From NCBI RefSeq assembly GCF_046614675.1, contig NZ_JBKKJT010000001.1, positions 434,001-498,000 on the forward strand: DNA of 64,000 nt, in the 5' to 3' direction. The notes beneath the pieces were generated by a model that did not search any database, was not told the origin of the DNA, and saw only the letters and a list, made by a program, of their open reading frames with translations. The position numbers and the translations under genes are program-made. This document shows positions 14,609-23,629 of the stretch, piece after piece (position 1 is the first letter of the stretch; each line of letters starts with the position of its first letter). The stretch is from Chryseobacterium cupriresistens. GTDB taxonomy: Bacteria > Bacteroidota > Bacteroidia > Flavobacteriales > Weeksellaceae.

Positions 14609-16465
14609 TTATTTTTTACCTGTAAGCCACTGAGTCTGCAGTTTCAGTTCTTCCGGTGTTGGATTCGCTTTGAAAGAAAGTGTTTCCATGGTCATTTTAT
14701 CCAGAATAGCCTTTCCTTTCAATGTCATTTTCTCTTTTTTGCCGGCATTGTCTCTTAGAATGGTTACCGTAACTTCCTGTCCTTCTTTAATGGTTCTTGT
14801 ATAACCAATAAAATCCTGTACCTTTTTGATATCTACCGTTCTTCCGTCTAAAGCAAGTACCTGGTCTGTGATTTTAAATCCGATACTTTTCGCAAACGGA
14901 GAAAGCGCAGAATGTTCATCAAAAGCAAAAGCATTGGTCTTTTCATCAAAACCTGTCTGGTTCGGGTCTTTGATAAACCAGAACAAAGGCTGGCTTTCCT
15001 GCTTTTTAATATCCACCCCTACCATGCTCAGATATTGTGCATAAGGTGTTGGCTGGTTTCCTGCGATATATTTGTTGTAGAATTCTTTTACCTGAGGATA
15101 TCCGGTAACTGTTACCAATTCGTCAATCAGTTTATCATCTTTGAAAGGTTTGTTTTCACCAAATCTCTGAGACAATTTTCTGATCATATCCCTATATCCC
15201 ATTTCTCCGTTGGACAATTTTCTAAGCTCGATGTCTAAGCACATGGCTAAAAGAGCTCCTTTCTCATAGACGTTTCTGTACTGATCTTTATAAGGCTCTA
15301 CCAATACATTTTTACTCATTACTGTAAATGGCATTGTATCGTCATAGCTCTTGGAATTGGCAATTTTTTCACCAATTCTTTCAAGGAACTGATCTTTATT
15401 GATCAAACCTTCCTGGATCTGGAATAAGTTGGCAAAATATTCTGTTCCGCCTTCATACATCCATAAGTGCTGAGACATTTTCGGATCTGCATAATCAAAA
15501 TAATGAATCTCTTCGGAATGGGTTTTCAGAGGGTTTACCGTATGGAAAAACTCGTGGGAAACGACATCTGTAATGGTATTGTCAATGGCATCCTTCGGCA
15601 TTGCTTCAGGCAGTACCACACTTGTCGATTCGTGGTGTTCCAATGCTCCGAAACCTTTGATTCTTGGTCCGTCACCACCGGAAAGGTAAAGCATGATAGC
15701 ATACTTTTTATTCGTGTTCATATCGCCCAGGAATTTCTTTTGGGCAACCACCATTTTTTCAAGATTTTCTTTGAAATCGGCAGCTTTATACTTTCCTGTC
15801 GGAGAATAAACGCCTAGCACTAGATCCATTCCTCCGGCATTGAAGGTAATATAATCCGGCTTTGTATACATTAATGGTGAATCGGTCACCTTAGCATAGT
15901 TGGCAAGAGTATAGGTATCTGTTGATTCAGATTTATCCTGATCTACCAGCGCTGTCGTTCCGTAGAAATCAGTGGGTTTCTGAATGACAAGCTGATAAGG
16001 AACATCCTGCATGTTCTCGATATATCCGATAAATCCGTGGGTATTGATCATGTATATCTTTCCTTCTTCAATATCAGTTCCTGAAGGAGAAAATACGGCT
16101 TTATGCTTAGAGGTATCCAATTCATCATCAAAACTGTCATTTACAAGATAAGAGATTTTGGAAAGACCCTGAGCATTTTTCAATGAATAGGTATTGTCAT
16201 TTACTTTAGTATAAGTAAGCTCTTTTCCTTTATTATCGTAAAATTTGATTCCTTCGATGAATCTTCCGTAGTCGTCTACAGAATAAGTACCCGGAACTGT
16301 TTTAGGGAAATGAAATTTAATGTCACCGGATTTCATTTTTGGGAACTCCATGGTAACGGCTACTTTATCATCTTTTACGTTGACAAGGTCAATAGTGGTT
16401 TTTATAGACTGTGCATTTGCTAAAAAAGCAGCAAAAATACCAAGGCTAAGTACTGTTTTTCTCAT
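14609..16465 (-). CDS. M61 glycyl aminopeptidase-type metallopeptidase with PDZ domain
   Basis: 618 residues with signal peptide (MRKTVLSLGIFAAFLANAQ). The zinc site is HEFFH (304-308) with a downstream WMYEGGTEY (Glu about 338). A C-terminal PDZ domain (about 500-590: FAKSIGFKITDQVLALDGR, VTVTILRDNAGKKEKMTLKG) is standard for M61. The family releases N-terminal residues, with a preference for Gly or Ala in the characterised member. Here it is exported, presumably for peptide use in the periplasm or outside. It precedes two more exported metallopeptidases on the same strand, each with its own terminator. Confidence 0.9.
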   Translation of the reverse strand: MRKTVLSLGIFAAFLANAQSIKTTIDLVNVKDDKVAVTMEFPKMKSGDIKFHFPKTVPGTYSVDDYGRFIEGIKFYDNKGKELTYTKVNDNTYSLKNAQGLSKISYLVNDSFDDELDTSKHKAVFSPSGTDIEEGKIYMINTHGFIGYIENMQDVPYQLVIQKPTDFYGTTALVDQDKSESTDTYTLANYAKVTDSPLMYTKPDYITFNAGGMDLVLGVYSPTGKYKAADFKENLEKMVVAQKKFLGDMNTNKKYAIMLYLSGGDGPRIKGFGALEHHESTSVVLPEAMPKDAIDNTITDVVSHEFFHTVNPLKTHSEEIHYFDYADPKMSQHLWMYEGGTEYFANLFQIQEGLINKDQFLERIGEKIANSKSYDDTMPFTVMSKNVLVEPYKDQYRNVYEKGALLAMCLDIELRKLSNGEMGYRDMIRKLSQRFGENKPFKDDKLIDELVTVTGYPQVKEFYNKYIAGNQPTPYAQYLSMVGVDIKKQESQPLFWFIKDPNQTGFDEKTNAFAFDEHSALSPFAKSIGFKITDQVLALDGRTVDIKKVQDFIGYTRTIKEGQEVTVTILRDNAGKKEKMTLKGKAILDKMTMETLSFKANPTPEELKLQTQWLTGKK

Positions 16466-16560
16466 TAGGTTTAAATTAATAGTTAAATAGTTGCTTTTTT
16501 TCTGAATTTGTTACGAAGAAAGTATTAAACTTTTCTTAAAATTTCAAGGTTAAAAAAGCG

Positions 16561-16597
16561 AAAAGGCAAATCTGCTGATGTTCGGATTTGCCTTTTT
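16561..16597. terminator. Terminator of the M1 peptidase gene
   Basis: AAAAGGCAAATC pairs with GATTTGCCTTTT around a 12-base loop, with tracts on both sides. Confidence 0.8.
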
Positions 16598-16599
16598 CT

Positions 16600-18231
16600 T
16601 TATTTCGTTTCCTTATAATTGATATAATAGTTCGGGTTTAGTTCAACCGGAGTACTCTTTTTAAGCTTTACAGTCTGCCATTCTTCCGTTGGAGTTATGG
16701 TCTGATCACCATTGATGATGATTGGTAATTTCAGGTTTTTTACCACATCGGTATACCGGAACTTTAAAGTATCACCATCCTGGGCATACTCAAGGGTTGG
16801 AATTTTTATTGTTCTCAGGTACTGATCAAATACCGTTGAAAAATCGATTCCCGATTTTGAGGAGATATAATTTTCTACCTGTTGTGTGGTAACCGTCTGA
16901 TGATAAAAATCTTTATTCAAACCTCTTAAAATCTGTCTGAATTTTTCATCATTATGGATAACCTGTCTTATCGTGTGAAGCATATTGGCTCCTTTCGGGT
17001 ACATATCTCCGCTGCCTTCATTTCTTACACCATAACGGCCGATAATAGGAATGTCATTGTCTATCAATTTCCTGATCCCCTGAACATAGGTGTCAGCAGA
17101 TTTTTTGTCCATATATTTTTCCGTGAAAAGAGTCTCGGAATAATTGGTGAAACTTTCATGGATCCACATATCAGCCTGATCTTTTGCTGTGATATTATTG
17201 GCGAACCATTCGTGGCCGCTTTCATGAATAATAATGAAATCCCATTTCAGCCCCACACCTGTCCCGGAAAGATCTCTGCCCAAATAGCCATTCTGATATT
17301 TGTTTCCATAGGCTACATTACTCTGATGTTCCATACCAAGGTGAGGAGATTCTACAAGTTTGTATGAATCCTCATAAAACGGATACGGGCCAAACCAGTA
17401 TTCAAATGCGGAAAGCATAGGCTTCACCTGCTGAAACTGTTTTTTTGCCTTATCCAGATTATAGTCAATTACCCAGTAATCCAGATCCAGTTTTCCTTTT
17501 TCGCCTTCAAATACATCTTTAAAATTGACGTACTTTCCTATACTGGGGATAATGGAGTAGGCATTGATAGGATTTTTAACTTCCCAGGTATAAGTAGTTT
17601 TATTTCCGGCTGTTTTTTTATCAGTGAGTCTGCCGTTACCCACACCTACCAGATCATTAGGAGTTATAATTTTCATGATGATTCCGTTGTCAGGTTCATC
17701 ACTCCAGATATCTTTGGTAGGAAGCCATATGGAAGCTCCTATGCCTTCGTCAGCAGCAGTCATCCATGGATTTCCTTTCTCATCTTTAGTGAAAACCCAT
17801 CCGCCATCCCAGGGCGCGTTTTTAGCAATGGTTGGGTTTCCGGAATAGATGACGTTAATCGTATATTTTTCACCTTTTTTGAATTTTTTATTCCCTGTAA
17901 TGAAAATAAAGTCTCCATCCTGTCTGTAATTGGCGATAGGAAAGTTTCCTTCCACTTTGTCAGCTTTCATAGGCTGCTGAAGGTCAATCTGAAATACAGG
18001 ATTAGCAATATCTTTTATAATCTCAAAACTGATTTTATTATTTCCTTTGATACTTTTCTGCTCAAAGTCCGGTTCTACGGAAAGGTCATATTTTTTGACA
18101 TCCCAAAAATTTCTGAACTCGGTATTGGAACCCTTTAAAGTATCCTGTTTGGTGAAAGTCTTATCTTTTTCAAAGAACTGTCCGAAAACCAGTCCTGATG
18201 CAAATAAGAGTGTGTATGACAATTTTTTCAT
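16600..18231 (-). CDS. M1 family aminopeptidase, exported
   Basis: 543 residues with a short signal peptide (MKKLSYTLLFASGLVFGQ). The M1 exopeptidase motif appears as GMEHQSN (299-305, in place of GAMEN) and the zinc site as HESGHEWFANN (336-346) with HESFTNYSE downstream. The enzyme should remove N-terminal residues from peptides in the periplasm. It lacks the large C-terminal ERAP-like domain, as do many bacterial members. TACTTTTG at 18254-18261 on the minus strand is a likely promoter. Confidence 0.92.
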   Translation of the reverse strand: MKKLSYTLLFASGLVFGQFFEKDKTFTKQDTLKGSNTEFRNFWDVKKYDLSVEPDFEQKSIKGNNKISFEIIKDIANPVFQIDLQQPMKADKVEGNFPIANYRQDGDFIFITGNKKFKKGEKYTINVIYSGNPTIAKNAPWDGGWVFTKDEKGNPWMTAADEGIGASIWLPTKDIWSDEPDNGIIMKIITPNDLVGVGNGRLTDKKTAGNKTTYTWEVKNPINAYSIIPSIGKYVNFKDVFEGEKGKLDLDYWVIDYNLDKAKKQFQQVKPMLSAFEYWFGPYPFYEDSYKLVESPHLGMEHQSNVAYGNKYQNGYLGRDLSGTGVGLKWDFIIIHESGHEWFANNITAKDQADMWIHESFTNYSETLFTEKYMDKKSADTYVQGIRKLIDNDIPIIGRYGVRNEGSGDMYPKGANMLHTIRQVIHNDEKFRQILRGLNKDFYHQTVTTQQVENYISSKSGIDFSTVFDQYLRTIKIPTLEYAQDGDTLKFRYTDVVKNLKLPIIINGDQTITPTEEWQTVKLKKSTPVELNPNYYINYKETK

Positions 18232-18326
18232 GTAAACTGTTATTAAATCTTTTCAAAAGTATAAAATTAAATTAATAGCCCGATGCCGGAAATCAAATTA
18301 AATACAGATTTTAGAAAGGCATAAAA

Positions 18327-18350
18327 AAAGCCCGGTCATTGCCGGGCTCT
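18327..18350 (-). terminator. Terminator of the reprolysin-like gene
   Basis: AGCCCGG and CCGGGCT pair around a 6-base loop, and on the minus strand seven Ts follow. Confidence 0.85.
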
Positions 18351-18366
18351 AAAAACGGGTTAGGTT

Positions 18367-21327
18367 TTATTTTTTGATGAATTTCAGATTTGAAGTCGTT
18401 CCTTTGTCTTCAATTGAAATAATATAAGTTCCTGTTGTTAATTTTGAAACAGAGATCTTATGATCATTAATTGGTCCGTTCATTACTTTCTGACCGGCCA
18501 TATTCGTAATGACAAACTGAGCTTTAGATGAGATTTCAGTTACATTCAATATATCACTTGCCGGGTTAGGGTAGATCTGGATTGAACTCTTATCTTTCAC
18601 TGTCTCACTCGTGGAAAGCTGCTGCTGAATCAACACCGGATAATCCTCAACCTCACCATATTGCTGGTTGCTGCATCCGCTGCTTGGCTGGCTTTCATAT
18701 CCTAATACAACTCTCATAATAACGTTTCCTCCCGTATACGCGTCTGCCGGTACAGAGAATGTTCCGGAAACAGGTGATAAGATACTAGGTGCACTGGTAT
18801 AGATGACTTCAGAAGAAGAGAATACTCCGTCTTTGTTAAAATCTATCCAGGCGGTTACTCCGTCGTTATACTGAGAACCTGTCCATCCTTTGGTGATACT
18901 TACATTATTTCCTGTAGATCCGGACATCAGCGTAATCAGTTTTGAAGGATCTGTAGTATAGTCTGTATAAGGTGTATTGCTGCTGCTATTTGAAACAGGG
19001 CTCATACCCGCACCGGTTACTGTAACATTGGAAATATACTCGTCAGCAGCATTTGTTCCTGTGATTGAACATTTGGTAAATGATAATGTGGTAAAATTTG
19101 TTGATGCTGAATAAGAACCAACCGAACCTCCGCAGACATTGGCTATCTGTACTTCATATTGAGTAGCTTCTGTAAGCCCTGAAATAGTATAAGAATTTGT
19201 TGAAACAGGAATGGTAGTCCATGTGGCTGTCCCCACTTTTCTGTACTGTACAGAATACGTTGCTCCAACTAACGCTGTCCAGTTTACAGATGCAGATGTT
19301 CTGGTAATACCACTTACCGTAACTCCTGTAGGAGCAGATGTTGTACAGGCGCCCGCTGATGCGGAAACAGTAGCATTCCCAATGGCATAGAATACATTAT
19401 CAATGGCACTTACTCTTATTTTTACACCGGTACCTGTAGCCAGAGAAGAGAATGAAAACGGCTCAGATCCGTCATTGGCAGTAGATGGACTGATAACTGT
19501 CCATGTCGTTCCATTATCTGTAGTATAATCTATTTTAACATTCTGAACATTGTATGGAGCATTATTCGTGTTGACAACATCCCAGGTAACCGCTCCAGGC
19601 GTATTATTATAAACGGTGGTTGAAGTTACTTTGAAAGGACCTTCATTTCCTATGTCTACTTTCATCAGACTGCTTTGTGTCTGTTGCTGTGCAGCATCCG
19701 GATTGTTATCTCTCACTGTTACCTTGAAATTCATGGTTCTTGGGATATTGGATACAGTTTCCCAGTCTGTAGGGCTGGTAAGAGTACCATTAAGAACGTT
19801 GGTGAATTTAGGGAAATAACGGGTAGGGGAAGTGGTAGGCATCAGAGATCTGAAATTCGCACCATTATTTCTGGTTGCACTTACCGGACCAAAAGCAGAC
19901 GTAGCCAGATCATACTGTTCCCAGGTATAGGTCATCGGATCATTTTGTGTATCTGTTGCAGAAGCTGTTAACACAAAAGCTGTTCCTTTAGGGATCATTT
20001 TATTAGCCATTGGCTGAATAGAAGGTGGTGTATTTGCCACATTTGTAATAATTCCACAGTCCTGAGCATTAACGTAGGCTCCTACTTCTTCAATATTTTT
20101 GGTATGGAAATAAGCATCAGAATGCATCTGAACATTATAGTTGGTAATACCGGCATATCCCATAATCGAAGATCCTGATCCCGGCTCCATGTGTGCTCCG
20201 TGCAAAGCAATAGACATGGTGTGTGCAGCACCAAACTGGTGACCAATTTCATGAGCTACAAAATCGATATCATAATTATCTCCAAAAGGCTGATCCGGAG
20301 TAGAAGGAGAAGTGATTCCCGCTCCTTTGGAAGTCGCATCATTGTTGTTTTCAGGATTTCTGCAGACATTTCCCACATCTCCGGCACTGCCTCCACCACC
20401 TCTGTGGCCAAAGAAATGTCCTATATCATAGGCAGCGTTACCTACACCAGCGGTATTGGTAAGGGTTTGCTGAAGCTGAAGGTTCCATGCTGCGGGAGCG
20501 CTATAGGTACCATTTGAATTGGTAATTACATTCGAATAAGGATCTGTAGCGGGATCTGCAAATATAAGTTGTGGAAGATCCTGTACGATCATGTGGATCC
20601 CAAAATCTTTTTCAAAAACACCATTTACACGGTTCATCGTAGCATTAATACGTGCTGCTGCCAAAGGAACACTTCCGGCAAGCTGTGTATATTCACCGTT
20701 TACCGAGATGGCAATTCTATAGGTTCTGTATTTTTGTTCGTTACTTTTATTAGCATTACCTAATCCTTTCAAAACATTTTTTGTTTTAAGAAGCTTATTC
20801 ATTTCTTTCTTTGCCTTTTCAGGCTCAGCAGTTCTGCATTCGAAAGGGTCTTCATGGGATTTGTTGGATTTGAAAAAGACCCCGTATACATCCTTTTCTT
20901 TATTGATCGGTTCTATAAATTCGTATTTTCCTGAATCAGTATCGAATGTCATAGATTGGAAATCATTAGGTGCTGTACTGAACCGGATTTGTTTATGTGG
21001 ATTATCTAACCCGATACCGGCATATGCTCCCAATTCGTATCGGTCTGCCATTGATTTTTCAACTACGGGCGAACTGTAAACCGAAAACCTTTCAATTCTT
21101 CCATCTGCTGTAGGGATAGAAACGATTACAGCGTTTCCTCCTTTTCCTGCTTCAGGAACATCCTTTAGTTGATTTCTTAGTGCAGAAAGATCAAATTTGT
21201 AAGCATATTCTACCTTTACTTCCTTTCTTATCGGGGTAATTTTTTCCGAGACAGGTTCCCAGCGTTGTGCCTGCAAACCGCCCAGACTTAAAGCCAGTGC
21301 ACAGACGAAAATAATTTTCTTTTTCAT
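18367..21327 (-). CDS. Secreted reprolysin-like metallopeptidase with FN3, GEVED and type IX sorting domains
   Basis: 986 residues. Signal peptide 1-20; propeptide-like region to about 200; metzincin catalytic domain with HEIGHQFGAAH (359-369) and Met-turn SIMGYAG (387-393). Then Ig/cadherin-like repeats, a fibronectin type III domain (about 665-755: PTGVTVSGITRTSASVNWT) and a GEVED-type domain (about 760-890: DEYISNVTVTGAG, WIDFNKDGVF, GEVEDYPVLI). The tail is a type A sorting domain: IQIYPNPASDILNV then TGTYIISIEDKG. It is expected to cross the outer membrane by the type IX system, lose its tail and be released or anchored, degrading extracellular protein. Confidence 0.93.
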   Translation of the reverse strand: MKKKIIFVCALALSLGGLQAQRWEPVSEKITPIRKEVKVEYAYKFDLSALRNQLKDVPEAGKGGNAVIVSIPTADGRIERFSVYSSPVVEKSMADRYELGAYAGIGLDNPHKQIRFSTAPNDFQSMTFDTDSGKYEFIEPINKEKDVYGVFFKSNKSHEDPFECRTAEPEKAKKEMNKLLKTKNVLKGLGNANKSNEQKYRTYRIAISVNGEYTQLAGSVPLAAARINATMNRVNGVFEKDFGIHMIVQDLPQLIFADPATDPYSNVITNSNGTYSAPAAWNLQLQQTLTNTAGVGNAAYDIGHFFGHRGGGGSAGDVGNVCRNPENNNDATSKGAGITSPSTPDQPFGDNYDIDFVAHEIGHQFGAAHTMSIALHGAHMEPGSGSSIMGYAGITNYNVQMHSDAYFHTKNIEEVGAYVNAQDCGIITNVANTPPSIQPMANKMIPKGTAFVLTASATDTQNDPMTYTWEQYDLATSAFGPVSATRNNGANFRSLMPTTSPTRYFPKFTNVLNGTLTSPTDWETVSNIPRTMNFKVTVRDNNPDAAQQQTQSSLMKVDIGNEGPFKVTSTTVYNNTPGAVTWDVVNTNNAPYNVQNVKIDYTTDNGTTWTVISPSTANDGSEPFSFSSLATGTGVKIRVSAIDNVFYAIGNATVSASAGACTTSAPTGVTVSGITRTSASVNWTALVGATYSVQYRKVGTATWTTIPVSTNSYTISGLTEATQYEVQIANVCGGSVGSYSASTNFTTLSFTKCSITGTNAADEYISNVTVTGAGMSPVSNSSSNTPYTDYTTDPSKLITLMSGSTGNNVSITKGWTGSQYNDGVTAWIDFNKDGVFSSSEVIYTSAPSILSPVSGTFSVPADAYTGGNVIMRVVLGYESQPSSGCSNQQYGEVEDYPVLIQQQLSTSETVKDKSSIQIYPNPASDILNVTEISSKAQFVITNMAGQKVMNGPINDHKISVSKLTTGTYIISIEDKGTTSNLKFIKK

Positions 21328-21497
21328 ATTTTTATTGATTGTTGTTAAAGTTTTTAAAGATAGCGTATTTTTTTAAAAGAAATGTTGATATAACTGTGTT
21401 AATTATTCTAAACTTTATATTTTTGGTTAAATTTTGTTGTTGTTTTAATTAAATTAAGAATAAATCTAATTAAGATTAATGTTTTTATATAAAATAA

Positions 21498-21525
21498 GCG
21501 CTACTATTCAACTGAATAGTAGCGC
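21498..21525. terminator. Terminator hairpin after tatC
   Basis: Two perfect 13-base arms (GCGCTACTATTCA and its complement) are separated by AC. On the minus strand a T-rich stretch follows. It ends the tatC transcript. Confidence 0.75.
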
Positions 21526-21553
21526 ATATGCTTTTATGAGTAAAAAATACTGT

Positions 21554-22381
21554 TTATTTCTGTACTGCAGGAAGATTTGCGTTGTTTTTCTGTACTTTTT
21601 TATAAGTGAATGTACACATCATGATGCTGAATTCATATAAAATCAACAGCGGGAATGCGGCCATCAGCATACTTAAAACGTCTGCCGGAGTAATGATTGC
21701 AGCTACTACCATAATTAATACAATGGCATGGCGACGGTAAGTTTTCATGAACGCAGGCGTAAGAATTCCAATGCTGGTAAGGAAATAGATCAGAATCGGG
21801 AAAAGGAAAATAACACCCATACCCAACACCACCTGTAAAAATAATGTGGTATAATCACTTAAATCATAAAGGGGAACAATAATATCTGAGATTTTAAAAA
21901 TAACTCCGAAATTGACTGCAAACGGAAGGATAAGAAAATAACCGCATAAAACTCCGGTCATAAAAAGCATCCATACCGCATTAATAATATAAATAGAATT
22001 TTTTTTCTCTCTCGGATGTAAAGCCGGACTGATAAAACGCCACAGTTCCCATACAATATAGGGAAATGCCGCTACCATTCCGCCAAAAATTGAAACAGCC
22101 ATCATGACATTGAACTGCTGATACAATCTTTGTACACGAACAGGAAAGTCCTTTGGAAGATGAATACTGTCTTCACCTAAAATCATTCTTGAAAAATGAT
22201 TTACAAGTCTGAAGGTAGGGAAATCATTTCTGGTAGGGCCAAAAAAGATATGGTCCATAATCCAGTTGATGTTAAAGCCTACCACAAAAGCGGCAACTAT
22301 GATAGCAATAATCGATCGGATCAGGTGCCCTCTTAATTCTCCTATATGCCCAAGAAAGGACATGTCTTTACCTTCACTCAC
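21554..22381 (-). CDS. tatC: Twin-arginine translocase subunit TatC
   Basis: 275 residues. The conserved N-terminus FLGHIGELRGHLIRS (the HLxELRxR motif), the first periplasmic loop ending FPYIVWELWRFISPALHPREK, and six membrane helices are visible. Compared with E. coli TatC the first periplasmic loop is longer (about 45-95). It forms the receptor for Tat signal peptides with TatA/B proteins, which are not in this window. It lies downstream of the KpsF-type gene on the same strand; TAAATTTG at 22401-22408 may give it its own promoter. Confidence 0.95.
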   Translation of the reverse strand: MSEGKDMSFLGHIGELRGHLIRSIIAIIVAAFVVGFNINWIMDHIFFGPTRNDFPTFRLVNHFSRMILGEDSIHLPKDFPVRVQRLYQQFNVMMAVSIFGGMVAAFPYIVWELWRFISPALHPREKKNSIYIINAVWMLFMTGVLCGYFLILPFAVNFGVIFKISDIIVPLYDLSDYTTLFLQVVLGMGVIFLFPILIYFLTSIGILTPAFMKTYRRHAIVLIMVVAAIITPADVLSMLMAAFPLLILYEFSIMMCTFTYKKVQKNNANLPAVQK

Positions 22382-22511
22382 AGAATAAAATTTTAAAGCG
22401 CAAATTTATAAAAAAAATGACAGAAGCAAGAGTCTGTGAATGATTAGTTAGATTTTACCTGTAATCCGCAAAATCATTCCTCAGTTTAACATCTCCTCTG
22501 ATTTATAAGTT

Positions 22512-23471
22512 CTAATTAATTCCTTCGTCTAACAGTTTATGCAGATCGATAATCCCAAAATACTTCCCGTTTTCCGTTACTACAAGCTGGCCGATATTAT
22601 TTTCTTTCAGAATTTTCATGGCTTCTTTAGCCAAAGCACCCTTTTCAATTGTTCTCGGACGGGCAGACATGATATCTTTTGCTGACACCTTACTGATATC
22701 TTCTCCTTTCATCAGCATTCTTCTTAAATCTCCGTCTGTAATAACGCCAATAATCTGGTCTCCATTCGTTACCACCGTGATTCCGTGGCTCGAGGCACTG
22801 ATGGAAATAATGACATCTCTTATTGAAGAATCTTCCGTAACCTGAGGCTTTTGAGAAGAAAGGAACTGTTCTACTTTTGATGTCAGGTTTTTTCCTAAAC
22901 TTCCTCCCGGGTGGAATTTGGCAAAATCATTCGCTTTGAAATCATTCAGTTCCATTAAAGCAACAGCTAGCGCATCGCCCAATGCCATTTGTATTGTAGT
23001 AGAACTGGTGGGAGCCAGTTTATTCGGGCAGGCTTCGATATCAACATGAGTATCCAAAATAACTTCCGAAAATTCTGCCAGTTTACTGGATCTGTTTCCG
23101 GTCATGCCAATTAAAGAAGAAGAGTAATCTTTTAAATAAGGAACCAGATTGGCAATTTCCGGAGAATTTCCTGAATTTGAGATACACAAAACCACGTCCT
23201 GTTTCTGAATAACTCCAAGATCACCATGAATCGCTTCCGAAGCATGCAAAAACTGTGAAGGCGTACCGGTTGAGTTTAATGTAGCAACAATTTTGTTACC
23301 CACATGCGCAGATTTTCCAATTCCTACCACAATGAGCTTCCCTTTTGCCGAATGAATGATCTCTACTGCACTGGCAAATTCGTCATCAATTCTGTTTTTT
23401 AATTTTTCAAGTTCAGAAATTTCTATTTCTAAAGTGCTTTTTGCAATTGATATAATGTTGGTTCTATCCAT
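22512..23471 (-). CDS. kdsD: KpsF/GutQ-type sugar isomerase (arabinose-5-phosphate isomerase)
   Basis: 319 residues. An N-terminal SIS domain (about 35-170: GKLIVVGIGKSAHVGNKIVATLNSTGTPSQFLHASEAIHGDLG, CISNSGNSPEI, APTSSTTIQMALGDALAVAL) is followed by two CBS domains (about 205-319: ISASSHGITVV, IGVITDGDLRRML, NIGQLVVTENGKYFGIIDLHKLL). The family converts ribulose-5-phosphate to arabinose-5-phosphate, the first step to Kdo for lipopolysaccharide. It is divergent from recQ and upstream of tatC. Confidence 0.92.
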   Translation of the reverse strand: MDRTNIISIAKSTLEIEISELEKLKNRIDDEFASAVEIIHSAKGKLIVVGIGKSAHVGNKIVATLNSTGTPSQFLHASEAIHGDLGVIQKQDVVLCISNSGNSPEIANLVPYLKDYSSSLIGMTGNRSSKLAEFSEVILDTHVDIEACPNKLAPTSSTTIQMALGDALAVALMELNDFKANDFAKFHPGGSLGKNLTSKVEQFLSSQKPQVTEDSSIRDVIISISASSHGITVVTNGDQIIGVITDGDLRRMLMKGEDISKVSAKDIMSARPRTIEKGALAKEAMKILKENNIGQLVVTENGKYFGIIDLHKLLDEGIN

Positions 23472-23589
23472 TTTACGATGATAAGGTATACAAAAAAGTT
23501 CTTAAAAAATGTTATATTTTAAAAAGAATATTTAATATAAATTTTATTTTTTATAAATTCGTTCGCTTTTATTTTAAGCAGAATTTTTA

Positions 23590-23597
23590 TAACTTTG
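23590..23597 (+). promoter_or_regulatory. -7 box TAACTTTG for recQ
   Basis: A perfect TAnnTTTG 32 bases before the recQ ATG; no clear -33 TTG. Confidence 0.5.
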
Positions 23598-23629
23598 GGT
23601 GAGATGCAAATTTAGCAATAGAAAATTAG

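Noticed and set aside
20191..20517. Plus-strand frames in the reprolysin-like gene
   Set aside because: They are shadows; the minus strand shows an intact metzincin domain without breaks.
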